64,000 bases of DNA from Parasponia andersonii. Its lineage: Eukaryota > Streptophyta > Magnoliopsida > Rosales > Cannabaceae. Within the stretch, counting starts at the first letter, position 1. The number at the start of each line of letters is the position of its first letter. The stretch is taken from contig JXTB01000235.1 in the NCBI GenBank assembly GCA_002914805.1, positions 571,634 to 635,633 of the forward strand, given 5' to 3'. The translations under genes were made by a program, and so were the position numbers. Shown here piece after piece: positions 12,660 through 24,465 of the stretch. The notes below the pieces were generated by a model. That model had not been told where the DNA came from, searched no databases, and saw nothing but the letters and a program-made list of their open reading frames with translations.

Positions 12660-13405
12660 TGTTGTGCGGTCTAAAATCCTATATGTTGGTCAATACCATA
12701 AAGGGAAAAAGTTGACCAAGTGAGTGTCAGGTCACATGAGTAAGATTAAGTGCGACCTCTTCCAAAAGAGTTACGTGCGACCTCCACCGCACAAGTTAGT
12801 GCGACCTTCTCCGAACGAGTTTAGTGCGACCTCCTCCGAATAAGTTTAGTGTGACCTCTTCCGAATGAATTAAGTACGACCAGAATGAAAAGGAGACTAG
12901 TCTACGCTTCGTCAAACAAGTAACCTACAAAGAAAGGGAAACAAAAGTTTCTCTTTAAAGATCGACCCGTTATCTCATTTAAGTGATTACCCAGTTATAT
13001 TGTTACTCAAATTGTATTGCCCGATTATACAGTTAACCATTCTCACAATTGGGAAATATTGAGCTATCCTCACCTATATAAAGGGAGTTCAATGTTTCAG
13101 TGAGGAAGGTTGGACTTTTTCTTATCTTAAGAGGCTGGGAGATCTATGATCCTTTCTTGATCTTTGAAATCTTTTGAGAACCTTTTAAACTTTTGCTTCT
13201 TCTTTCCAGACAATATATTGTAATTTTGAGCTCTTGTAATTCTCCAGAAAATAGTAAAAAACAGTGGACGTAGGCTCATCTTTTTTGGGGCTAAATCACT
13301 ATAAATTCTTGTCTCTTTATTTGCTTTAGTTAATTAACCATTTTCACACACAAATCACATCTTGCAATTTCCCTAAATTTATTGTTGACAAAACCTCCGT
13401 CAACA
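12660..13405 (+). repeat. 5' LTR of the Tat-type element
   Basis: Starts TGTTGTGCGG and ends CTCCGTCAACA, with a TGTTG/CAACA terminal inverted repeat. A 25-bp tandem repeat built on GTGCGACCTC lies in the first third (about 12745-12880). CACCTATATAAAGGGAG near 13070 is a good TATA box, so transcription probably starts about 30 bp further on. It pairs with 22673-23368. Confidence 0.85.
12745..12880 (+). repeat. 25-bp tandem repeat inside the Tat LTR promoter
   Basis: About five imperfect units of the form GTGCGACCTCCTCCGAAYRAGTTTA, upstream of the LTR TATA box. The same array, with slightly different units, recurs in the 3' LTR at about 22758-22895. Arrays of this sort in plant LTRs are often transcription-factor sites, but that role is inferred here. 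Confidence 0.7.
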
Positions 13406-13685
13406 ATTGGCGCTAGAAGGAGGGCTATTCCGGTAGAAAATTTTGTCCATTCTGCTTCTTTCAACAGTGGCAAACACCAGAAATACTACCAAAAACACCG
13501 GAACTAGCTAAAATCATCTCCAAAGTACTGCTGTTGCACAGGCATATCCTGTTTAGGATCAGCCTGCCGTGACCGCATTAGAAAATATTGTCCAGAGATA
13601 GGATCATATGGAGGAAGCACTGGTGAACCTTTAGCAAATTACAAGTCAAATTAATGACTCTCTATGACGACTTGCTGAGGGACAG

Positions 13686-14700
13686 ATGCTAACTCCGCCA
13701 CAGTACGAAAGTCCCAGAGAACGTCCTGCTCAACAACCTAAGAGAGGAATTCAGATTTTGGAGACAGGGAACCGCCACCAACCTAAAGCCCGGCAGGAGC
13801 GTCGAGGAGATTACATCTCTAAGGGAAAAGTTAAGGTCGCAGACTTGCCTCTGATATTTGGTATTGAAAGTTCGAGCACTGATCGTGATCGTGGACAACC
13901 TTCCCAGAGAGCAACCATCAATCGTGATTATCTTGAACATGAGCAAAAAGGTCAATCGAGGAGTGTCTTTGAAAGGATTAGTAGGGAATCTCGACAGAAT
14001 CCTACAGACCTCAGACAACATCTGGATCAGCGACGTAGTCAGGAGCGATCCACATCGTATCACAACAACCAAAGCCGATCTCGTCGCACTGTTTCATCGG
14101 AATCCCTAAGGTCGCAGCACACCCTACCAAACCAACCCGCCTTATATCGTGACAACAATCAAAGGCCACTCCTACCACCAGTAAGAGAGAATGTTCTCCC
14201 TCTGAACGTCGATGTTCATAATCTGAGGATTGCTTTAGATGCACTTGCTGGTTGGGACGATGAGCTCACTGATGGGTATCATCAATCACCATTCAGCGAG
14301 GAGGTTCGAGCTGCCGCCTTACCTGCTGGATTTAAACTTCCCACCATAAACACTTTTGATGGGAAAACTGATCCGCAGGACCATATGGATTACTTTAGTG
14401 AACTAATGGAACTTCATCGTGTTGATGATCTCGCACGTTGCACATGTTTTGCTGTAACTCTCACGGGAGCAGCAAAGAAGTGGTTCTGAGGACTCAAGTC
14501 TGGCTCAATCTCGTCCTGGCAACAACTCCAGACTGCATTCTTGAGGTAATTCCAGGCTGTAAGGAATTTCACTGTTCCACTAGTCAGTCTGTCTGCTATT
14601 CGGTAAGGTCCAGAGGAAACCCTACGATCTTACCTAAATCACATTACCTCAGAGTTGGCAAAGGTCAATAACCAGCCTAAGGGAGGAGTCTTAAATCTAA
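13686..14700 (+). other. gag region of the Tat-type element (fossil)
   Basis: Frame 13686-14489 is rich in Arg, Gln and Ser in its N-terminal half. It then shows the plant retrotransposon gag core: LPTINTFDGKTDPQDHMDYF, CTCFAVTLTGAAKKWF. Basic stretches follow up to about 15000. It is broken and treated as a fossil. Confidence 0.75.
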
Positions 14701-15199
14701 TGATGGCTGGGGTATGACTAGAAACTAAACTCTGGGAAGAGTTACTAGAGTGAGAATGCAGAACCCTTGAAGACTTCTATCGAAGAGTTGGTCGACATCT
14801 AAGGGTAGAATCTTCATGTGAAAACCTTAAAACGACAAAGAGAGGAGGAAAGGATACTGCCAAAGATGTGACAACAAATAACAACAACAATAATAAGAAG
14901 TCGAACAAAAGGAGTAGTAAACAATCGACTAAGAAGCAGCCCAAATAGAAAAAGCAGAAGATTCCAAGAGCTCCCATGAGGTTCAATAATTATACTGAAT
15001 TGAACGCACCCATAGATCATATCTATGCGGTCACAAACCAACAGGAGCAATATCGTCAACCGGAACCAATGAAAGGCGAGAAGAAAACTGACAGCAACCT
15101 CCAGAAATTCAGTGCGAGGTGCGAACTATTTTCGGAGGACCGCACGTTGGGGGAGATTCCAAGAGAGCACAGGATAGGTATGCATGAGAAGCTCGACAG

Positions 15200-15990
15200 C
15201 AGCTATTGAACAACGTCATGCACCTCGAATAGTGACCACAAAAGCTTCAGCGAGTACCGGATATGGATATTACTTTCACAGAACAAGATACGAGGGAAGT
15301 CCATTATCTACATAATGATGCATTGGTCATAAAGATCAATTGTGGAAGCACGCAATTATGGCGAGTGTTGGTCAACAACGGAAGTATTGTTGACATCCTG
15401 TATTACGACGCCTTTAAAAAGATAGAGTTGAATGAAAGCGACCTAAAGCCTGCCGTCACTCCACTCTACAGATTCACTAGTAACAGCATAATACCTATGG
15501 GCGTGATTGAGTTAATGGTCAACGTTAGAACCTACCCTAGGGTTTCAATAGTAATGACCCAATTCTTGGTTGTAGATTGCCCCTCTACATTCAATGCTGT
15601 ACTGGGAAGACCAACACTGAGGGAACTTCGAGCAGTAATATCGATCTATCATCTCGCTATGAAATTCCTGACTCAACAAGGAGTAGGCGAGGCACGTGGC
15701 AACAAATATGATGCGAGGACTTGTTATAACAACTCCTTAAAGCTCGCAGCAAAGGATGCGACACCTCGCATAATGATGGTCCAAAGAGAAGCGTCAAGCG
15801 AAACGTCAGTCGAAACGTCAGTCGAAGCGTCAGGCGAAACGTCAATCGAAACGACAAGCAAAGACCTCGACCCTCAAGAAATCGATGGAGAGGTCAAAAC
15901 GGGAACCATTGAAGACTTGGAGGATTTGCTATTTGACAGATCCTCCAAGATTTTAAAAATTGGAGCGAGGCTTCAAAAACCTGTGTGAGC
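15200..15990 (+). other. Aspartic protease region of the Tat-type element (fossil)
   Basis: Frame 15263-15988 carries the Tat-lineage protease neighbourhood: HNDALVIKINCG, RVLVNNGSIVDILYYDAFKK around the active-site loop, then FLVVDCPSTFNAVLGRPTLR, a hallmark of this lineage. A short repeat of ETSVETSVEASGETSIETT near 15790-15860 precedes the reverse transcriptase. Confidence 0.8.
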
Positions 15991-16059
15991 TTCATTGGTC
16001 ACTTTTCTGGAATCTAACTTGGATGTCTTCGCATGGTAACATTCGGACATGGTCGGGAT

Positions 16060-17260
16060 TGATCCGAATATCATATGCCACCGTCTTAACATAGATCCAA
16101 CAAAGAAGCCTGTACGATAGAAAAGAAGAGCTATGAATCCAGAACGCTACGTCACGCTAAAAGAAGAGGTAGAAAAGTTGCCCGAAATTGGATTTATCAG
16201 GGAATTTTTTTATCCGAACTGGCTTGCAAACCCGGTTTTGGTAAAGAAACCTAACGGGAAGTGGAGAACATGCATCAATTTCACAGATCCTAACAAAGCA
16301 TGCCCGAAGGATAGCTTTCCCCTTCCAAGAATCGACCAACTTGTAGATGCGATGTCGAGGCATGAACTCTTAAGTTTCATGGACGCATATTCTGGATATA
16401 ATCAAACCCCCATGTACAAACTATATGAGGAGCATACCTCATTCATCACTGATCGAGGATTATACTGTTACAAAAAGAGGCCTTCGGACTCATCAATGCA
16501 GGAGCAACCTACTAGCGTCTTGTCAACATGATGTTTGTAAAACAAATTGGCAAGACAATGGAGGTATATGTTGATGACATACTAGTGAAGTCGAAGAAAG
16601 CCGAAGATCACATCAAACATCTTGATGAGATATTCAAAATTCTCCAAAAATATCAAATGAAACTGAATCCTCAGAAGTGTGCATTTAGTGTAGGATCTGG
16701 AAAGTTTCTGGGTTTTATGGTCAATCAGCAAGGCATTGAAGCTAACCCACAGAAGATACAAGCGCTGATTGATATGCAATCTCCTTGCAAACCCAAAGTT
16801 GTGCAGAGCCTGGCAGGAAGAATGGCCGCATTGAGTCGATTTGTATCCAAGTTGACGGATAAGTGCCAACCATTCTTTGAAGTATTGAAAGGTTCGAAGA
16901 GGTTCAAGTGGACGGGAGAATGCGAGCAGGCATTCCAAGAATTAAAAATACACTTGGGTTCTTCTCCACTCCTGTCGAAGCCAAATCTGGGGGAAGTTTT
17001 ATATTTATACCTTGCTGTTTCTAAATATGTGACAAGCGCTGCGTTAATTCGAGAATATGAAAAGATACAGCGACCAGTGTACTACGTAAGTAAAAGATTA
17101 CTCGATATCGAAACAAGATATCCAGAGATGGAGAAATTGGCATTAGCACTCATTGTCGCATCCAGGAAACTTCAATCTTATTTTCATGCACACACCATCA
17201 AAGTTTTCACAAACTTTCCATTAAAGCAGGTTCTGGAAAAATCCGAGGCTTCCGGATGAC
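16060..17260 (+). other. Reverse transcriptase and first RNase H of the Tat-type element (fossil)
   Basis: Contains KKPNGKWRTCINFTDPNKAC and the fingers/palm region (about 16180-16500), the catalytic YVDD motif near 16567, the thumb with KCAFSVGSGKFLGFMV near 16680, and the gypsy-type RNase H with PVYYVSKRLLDIETRYPEME near 17075-17135. The region is broken. Confidence 0.85.
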
Positions 17261-17279
17261 TACTTAAGTGGGCAGTTGA

Positions 17280-17975
17280 GTTGAGTCAATTCGACATCAA
17301 TTTTCAACCTCACACGACGATCAAAGGGCTAGCCCTCGCAGATTTTATTACGGAATTCACATATGATGTCGATCTTCCCACAGAAGTAATCAAAAAACTT
17401 GCTACAGATTTATCCAGATTGTGGAAGCTTTATGTCGATGGATCGTCGAACGAGAATAGAGCTGGTGCGGGCTTAGTACTAATCAGTCCTGAAGGGCACA
17501 ATATTCATTGTGTACTTCGCTTCAAATTTCCAGCATCAAATAATGAGGCAGAATATGAAGCACTGATAGCCGGGCTAAAACTCGCATAAGTAATGAAGGT
17601 CGAAGTAATTGAGGTATATAGTGATTCTCACCTAGTCGTTTGTCAAGTAAATGGCGAATATCAAGCAAGGGGAAAGAGAATGATGGCTTATTTGCAGGAG
17701 GTACAAAGATTATTCTCGATATTCACTGCCTATAATATTCAACTTCTTCCTCGCATTAAGAATACTCGGGCAAATGCCCTAGCGAAACTCGCCTCAACAA
17801 AAGATATGGAATTACTAAAGGTGGTCCCTGTTGAGTTTCTTACGAAACCTAGTATCGAAGCAGAGCCTCAAATAGCTATGACGGTTGGTAAAAGATCATC
17901 GTGGATAGATCTAATAATGAAATATATACAAAATGGTGATCTCTCCGAAAACAAAGATGACGCAAAGCGACTTTG
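17280..17975 (+). other. Second RNase H (archaeal type) of the Tat-type element (fossil)
   Basis: WKLYVDGSSNENRAGAGLVL near 17430, NNEAEYEALIAGLKLA near 17540, then YSDSHLVVCQVNGEY near 17620 and NTRANALAKLAS near 17765 are the conserved blocks of the additional RNase H that marks the Tat lineage. Confidence 0.85.
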
Positions 17976-17976
17976 A

Positions 17977-18477
17977 ATGAAAGCAGCTCGTTATGTTATC
18001 TATGACGAGAAACTTTATCGAAGGAGTTTTAGTGCACCGCTATTATTATGTGTCAATGAAGAAAAAGCAGACTACATTATAAGGGAGATTCACGAAGGAA
18101 TATGCGGAAATCATTCTGGGGGGCAGGCACTTGCGAACAAGATTCTAAGACAATGGTATTTTTGGCCGACCATGAAGAAGGATACAATGGGATTTACTAG
18201 GAAGTGTAACAAATGCCAACAATTTGCAACTGTTCCTAGAATGTCATCCATTCCTCTCACTCCAATGACCAGTCCATGGCCATTTGCAGTATGGGGAATT
18301 GATATTATCGGAACACTTCCATTGGCGTGAGGTGGGTTGAAGTATGCAGTGGTCGCAGTCGATTATTTCACCAAGTGGACAAAAGCTGAAGCTTTGAGTA
18401 CCATTTCTGCAAAAAAGATGATAGATTTTGTTTACAAATCTATAATCTGCCGTTATGGTATACCACATACCATAATT
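17977..18477 (+). other. Integrase N-terminal and catalytic start of the Tat-type element (fossil)
   Basis: A zinc-binding HHCC module (HEGICGNHSGGQALANKI ... CNKCQQF) at about 18090-18230 is followed by WGIDIIGTLPLA and the start of the integrase core (VDYFTKWTKAEAL). The remainder is lost in the gap 18478-18823. Confidence 0.8.
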
Positions 18478-18823
18478 NNNNNNNNNNNNNNNNNNNNNNN
18501 NNNNNNNNNNNNNNNNNNNNNNNNNNNNNNNNNNNNNNNNNNNNNNNNNNNNNNNNNNNNNNNNNNNNNNNNNNNNNNNNNNNNNNNNNNNNNNNNNNNN
18601 NNNNNNNNNNNNNNNNNNNNNNNNNNNNNNNNNNNNNNNNNNNNNNNNNNNNNNNNNNNNNNNNNNNNNNNNNNNNNNNNNNNNNNNNNNNNNNNNNNNN
18701 NNNNNNNNNNNNNNNNNNNNNNNNNNNNNNNNNNNNNNNNNNNNNNNNNNNNNNNNNNNNNNNNNNNNNNNNNNNNNNNNNNNNNNNNNNNNNNNNNNNN
18801 NNNNNNNNNNNNNNNNNNNNNNN
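18478..18823. other. Assembly gap (346 N)
   Basis: Run of N inside the integrase region of the Tat-type element. Open frames that cross it are artefacts. Confidence 0.99.
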
Positions 18824-19489
18824 ATCGTCATTCGTCATCATCAATAAGGGTGTCTCCTTATCTATCATTCAATTTGGTACTTTTTATAGTTTTATGGCAG
18901 TCTTCGAACACCATAAGACTCAAGGGGCAGTGGGATCAGAATATTATCTCCTATTTGTTTCCTAAGGTACTATGCAAAACGTCCATTTAGAGGGGTCAAA
19001 ATTTTAGATCGTCGAAATATCTAAAATTCCTTAAAATCTTAGGATTTTCTCCTCGCTTCATGCCTTAGCATGTCGTATTATGCAATTTTCCTCCTCGAAC
19101 AATAAAGTAACTAAGCAAAACATTCATCGTTCGATGTGATATATTGTTATATTTACATTTTGCCATGGAACTTTTGAAAAATAGTATTGAGTTTGCATCA
19201 CTCATTCTTGCTGTTTTCTTAAGCGACCTAACCTATCCTAACACAATCATTAAGTGTGTTGGATTCAAATCGCAATAGCGTATCGATCAGTCACTTAGTG
19301 ATTGACTACTTGGTTAAATTAATTATCTTCTATATTACAACTTAGTATGTTGAGTATTTTGCAGGAATAAACATCTAATAAGGAAAGCATTCATTCATTG
19401 ATAAAAGCTTGCACCTATATGCAAGCAAAGAAATACAAATAAGAGGGGACCAAGCCCGTATTGTTCTGAAGTAAAAAAAAAATAATAAT

Positions 19490-21735
19490 AACATTATTTT
19501 TGTGCAGACGTGCTCGCCCCACGATCTCCAGTCTTGGTAGCTTCATCTTCACTCCAACTATGGACAAGCTTGACCACGTCTTCATCGAGGATGGAAAAGT
19601 CAAAGTCTGGATACTCGCAGAAGATGTTGTATATGATGGTCGACGAGGCGATGTCACTGGCTTTGTCTTCGAGCTCCTTGACTTCAGTAGTCTTGAACTC
19701 TTTAACAGCCTTGTGAACTGCCTCTATTGTTGCCTCCTTCATGCGATCCAGATGCTCAGAGATAGTCTTTTCAAGATCTTTAATTTTTTCCTCGAGCTTC
19801 TCCTTTTCGAACTTCTCTTTGGCCAGACCTTCGAGCAGCTGCTGCCTCTCTAAATCAAAGGTTTTTTTCTCCTCCTCACAAGCCTTTTCCGAGTCCTCGA
19901 ATGCTTGAGTTATCTCGTCGGCTTTTTCGGCCTTCTCCAAATACTCGAGGACTGGGTCATGCATAAGGATAGCAGTTGCAGCAGTCTGAAAATATAACAC
20001 ATCAATACCAAAAAAATGCATTAAAAAAAAAAAAGGAAGATACTTACATTTGCCAACATCCTCATCGCAGAACCAAAGGCAATCTTAGCAGATCGTCGCT
20101 TCATCCTCTCCCAGCCCTCTTCGGAAATGAAGCGATCAATAAAGGATGCACTCATACCAGCCTTCTCTGGTAATTGATTAAGGAGTGCAAAGAGCTCCTC
20201 ATCCTTATCAACCTGGTTTAGTTCCGAAGAAGTGGCAGTCTCCTTGGATGGTTCGGGATGGCTCAAAATTTGAGGCTATGGAGGAGGCGAGCTTGTCAGA
20301 ATATCCTCGAAGGTGACTTTTCATTTCCTGAAAGTGTCGACCTTCTCTTTCCCTTTTGATGTCGATAGAGGTGTGCTCTCTGGCATCTTGAAATTTGCCA
20401 TGGACCCGAGAGTGAAAGGTGGTGCTCGCAGTCCGCTACTAATAACCATTTCTGTACAGATGTGTCAACAAGTGAGGTGACATAATACGATGATGATGAA
20501 ATTATATATATGTATATATATAATTACCCTCTTGTTGTTGAGAAGCTGGCAGTGATGCTGTTTCTAGAGATGATGGTTCTGAAGTTGTAGGGGTGGCAGG
20601 TACTTTTCGTTTCCTAGGTTTGGAAGACGAGGCACTCTTTTCCGTCTGCTTCCTCAGCTTCTTTTTCTTCGAGTTCGAGGGTCTGGTCGAACGGACAGTG
20701 GGATCAGGGAACGCAGCTCCCTTTGGAAGCAAACTGCAAGTGACCAAGTTCTTGGAAGTCCCAAGCTTTTTCCAATCGAATTCCTCAATCGGAAGGTCAT
20801 TGATTCTGTACACCCTTGCGAGCTGTTCTCTGGAAAGTCTGGGCCGTTCTCTGTTGTCTACGATGATATACAAGTGTGATCAAAATAAATATGATTATAT
20901 AGAAAAGGCAATAAATTGAAAAGCTACCAACCAGGATTCTGAAAGAAGCCGTTATCCGCATAGTCAAAGTGGAAATATAGATTTTTCTATTTTCCCATGT
21001 TGTTCCGAACCCCGTAGATAGTTTTTATTGCTTGGTTCGACCACTTGCTCGCATAAAAGAAGCCGAAATCCGACGGGTTTGATTTCACTTGGTAAAACCA
21101 AGCGAACTCTTCAGGTGTGGGGGTTTCTAAGCCTAAGTTATGGTATAGTATGTACAGACCTACCATGTATCTATAAGTGTTTGGGCTTAGTTGAAAAGGA
21201 ACGACTCCGTAATAATCGACGATGGATTTTATATAAGGATGAAGTGGAAGGTAGACCCCGCATTTGAGAACTGCTTCAAAGAATGAAGCAATTCCACGAG
21301 GTGGTGTATGTGGTCGATTAAACTCCATGGGAAGACCAAGGAGATGGCGATCTTGTAGTTGTGCAAGATTTTATTGAGCCTGTTCATGGTGCAGCTCGTC
21401 CTTATATTAGTACATGACCGGTCTCCCTCTATATATTGGTAACCCATTGCGAATGCAGGGGTATCTCTGATATGCCGGGGCCATTGGTCTTGAGATAGGT
21501 CGCCTATGCAATGACTACTTTGCCTGACCCTGGTTATCTCAACTTCGGGGTTCTGGCTCAAGATAATCTTCGAGGTTTATGGAACTAACACTGGTATTGG
21601 AAGATTCTCCTAAGAATGCATTCCCTTCCCTAAAATCCTCACTACTAGACATTTGAAAAAGAAATATGGATGGATTTAGTCCTATGCGAGCATCAGAGAT
21701 CTTAGCTATATGCGAGCAGTTTTGGGGTCTCATCC
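19490..21735 (-). other. Antisense reading-frame region of the Tat-type element (fossil)
   Basis: Minus-strand blocks in order: a short acidic N-terminal part (21539-21733, SSEDFREGNAFLGES), a globular block (20987-21328) with LCKCGVYLPLHPYIK-like and EEFAWFYQVKSNPSDFGFFY motifs that resembles the Pfam family called 'putative gypsy type transposon', a Ser/Lys-rich linker (20502-20873), and a long charged coiled coil (19494-20266, rich in EKEKLEEKIKDLEKT). AG/GT signals between the blocks suggest a spliced transcript opposite to gag-pol, as reported for Tat elements such as Grande. Function unknown. The same blocks occur again at 32820-35220. Confidence 0.7.
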
Positions 21736-22672
21736 TAGGATTACATCAACAAGCTACTCATCGAATTTTTTCTAATCGATCTACGGATTCATAAAAATCA
21801 TTCGAGCAGTTCGTTAAAAAAGAAAATAAAAACTCTTTCATGAGTTCCTCTCTATCAGTCATCTAAAAGAAGAATCTATAAACCATCAAAGGGGATCTAA
21901 AAATTTCAATTTTACAGTCCATCCGAATACGGGATGGGTTTATATTCAGAATATTTAGGCTCTATGGTATTTAGGTTCTATGGTTTGTTCCTATTTTCTA
22001 TTCTAGGATCTGTAAATAAGAGTTCTGGAAAAATCGGAGAATAAGAGAGAGAGGATATACACTAACCCTTCTTCGAAGACGGAGGGATCAAGAAGACATT
22101 TGAAGGATTATGATGATAACTTCGTTGGAAAAGATGACAAAGTTGTGTGAGCTGAGAAATAGAACGACACCAGAAGGATTGCTCTGTGAATACTTTGGAT
22201 TTCGAGAGAAATAGCAGACGATAGGTTTTTAGAGGAGGCGGATTAGTTTTCGAAATATATATACCTCGAGCGTTGTCAAATCATAGCCATAGATTAAGGT
22301 ATTTAATTTTCAGATCCAAAGGCCGAAGTTCATGCGGGATTTGGTTTTTCCGGAATTAAATAGGAATCTTTTCAAAATTTGAAACGATTCGATTTAAGAC
22401 TACAGCTGGCATCATCGCTATCATTATGTCTTTTTAACAAGGAAAAAGAAGGGAAAATTCTCCTCGAGTTTTGCTATTCTTCTTAGAAAAGGTGACACGT
22501 GGTTTCATCTGTCAGAAAAAGGTGCGCATGATCTTGAAAATATGAGATTTGAGATCTGGCGACTCTTCAAGGGTCTCAAGTCTAGGTTATGACGTCGGAT
22601 TTTTTAAGCTCACACTTATAGAAGAAGGAAGCTACATTTTGTCCTAAAGAACTAATGGAGCTGGGGGACAAT

Positions 22673-23368
22673 TGTTGTGCGGTCTAAAATCCTATATGTT
22701 GGTCAATACCATAAAGGAAAAAGTTGACCAAGTGAGTATCAGGTCGCATAAGTAAGATTAAGTGCGACCTCTTCCAAAAGAGTTACATGCGACCTCCACC
22801 GCATAAGTTAGTGCGACCTCTTCCGAACGAGTTTATGTGCGACCTCCACTGCATAAGTTAATGCAACCTCCTCCGAATGAGTTAAGTGCGACCAGAATGA
22901 AAAGGAAACTAGACTACGCTTTATCAAACAGGTAACCTACAAAGAAAGGGAAACAAAAGTTTCTCTTTAAAGATCGACCAGTCATCTCATTTAAGTGATT
23001 ACCCAGTTATATTGTTACTCAAATTGTATTGCCCGATTATACAGTTATCATTCTCACAATTGGGAAACATTGAGCTATCCTCACCTATATAAAAGGAGTT
23101 CAATGTTTCGATTGGGGATCTTTTGAGGAATTTTTGGGAGAATCTTTTAAACTCTTGCTTCTTCTTTCCGGACAATACATTGTAATTTTGAGTTCTTGAA
23201 ATTCTCCAGAAAATAGTGAAAAACAGTGGATATAGGCTCATCTTTTTTGGGGCTGAACCACTATAAAATTCTTGTCTCTTTGTTTGCTTTAGTTAATTAA
23301 CTCTTTTCACACACAAGCCACATCTTATAATTTTCCTAAATTTATTATTGACAAAACCTCTGTCAACA
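22673..23368 (+). repeat. 3' LTR of the Tat-type element
   Basis: Starts TGTTGTGCGG right after the purine-rich tract GGAGCTGGGGGACA and ends CTCTGTCAACA. It is collinear with the 5' LTR, slightly shorter, and includes the 25-bp tandem array. Confidence 0.85.
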
Positions 23369-23848
23369 TCTAGGATTCTGGATATGAAAAAGATATATCT
23401 ATCGTCCTTCCATCTAACCTAGAGGGCCTTATTTATAGAGGAACTAATGTCAAGGGCATTTTGGTAAATTTTTGTACAATTCTAGAGTCCAAATCGAGTG
23501 AAAAACCTAAAGTCAGTAAAATTTTGAGTTTCCAGTACAGCCACACCAGGAACTTATGCTGAGTTTCTAGAGCATTATTTTTATTTTTATTTTTATTTTT
23601 TCCTAAAAAATAATGTGAGCACTGCGGCTTCAGACGACAAGTGCCGAGATGCTAAGCCTCTAATCTGTCTTCTTTTGCTTTTTCCAATTTTCATCATTTT
23701 GCCTTATTTTTTATTTATTTCAACTCATTTTCGTTGACTTTCTTCCAAAACATCTATAAACACAAAAATAATGTAAATAGCCTAGAAATAATATGAAAAC
23801 TACCAAAGTAATATAGAGGATTTAACCAGAATATAAGTAAATTATGCA
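23369..23848. other. Flank between Tat 3' LTR and a solo LTR, nothing firmly recognised
   Basis: This 480-bp stretch is not hAT sequence, although the left flank of the Tat element is. It contains a TTTTA run near 23575. It continues at 26086 after removal of the solo LTR. It may be a remnant of an older element, unclassified. Confidence 0.35.
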
Positions 23849-24432
23849 CCTATTATCACGACCCCAAACCCGAGCCAGTGGCAGAAGGGGAATTTCACAA
23901 AGGTGGGAAATTCCTTGATTTATTTGAAAAGTGTCAAAAGTTTTAGTTTTTATAAAACAGTCCATTTAAATAAAATAATTAGAATTTTATCCCGTGAACC
24001 ACTCCCACAGTTTGTATACACCATTAAACATAGACTGAATAATAATTAAAAATCATAAAATCAAATATAAGCTCAAGCATCACCATTATCCATAACAAAA
24101 GTCAACTACCAGAATGGTATACATAAGTTCGCAGACAAAATAGAAAGCAGTAATCTTGGTTCAATGCTAATATAAAACCCAAATAGTCCAAAGACTACAA
24201 CAACAAACTCCTAGCATTAACAAGAGACGAACTGCAATCTAGATGACTTCTTACTCCTCTTGATCACCAAGATCGCACTGGACACTACCTGAGGAAGAAG
24301 GTAGGGGGTGAGCATAAAATGCCCAGTAGGAAAAATAATTACCTCGATCGAAAATATTTTAGTGATGGGGAATTCCTGCATAGTTAGTTTAGTCCAAAAC
24401 ATACATATATATATAATCCAAACCAGAAATCC

Positions 24433-24465
<33 letters not shown>

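Larger units (their letters stand above)
12660..23368 (+). mobile_element. Tat-type Ty3/gypsy retrotransposon, near full length, broken
   Basis: 5' LTR 12660-13405, primer-binding region from about 13408 (TGGCGCTAGAAGG), gag from about 13686, protease, reverse transcriptase, two RNase H domains, integrase, assembly gap 18478-18823, antisense reading-frame region about 19490-21735, polypurine tract near 22656-22670, 3' LTR 22673-23368. Two RNase H domains after the reverse transcriptase, and an antisense frame between integrase and 3' LTR, are known for the Tat lineage (Grande/Retand-like). It is broken at half a dozen or more places. LTR difference judged by eye at about 5-8 percent, mainly C/T changes, suggests an age of a few million years. 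No matching 5-bp target duplication (ATTAT against TCTAG). Confidence 0.85.

Noticed and set aside
18244-18990. Long frames spanning runs of X
   Set aside because: They cross the assembly gap 18478-18823 and reflect undetermined bases. The same applies to the frames at 33623-33999.
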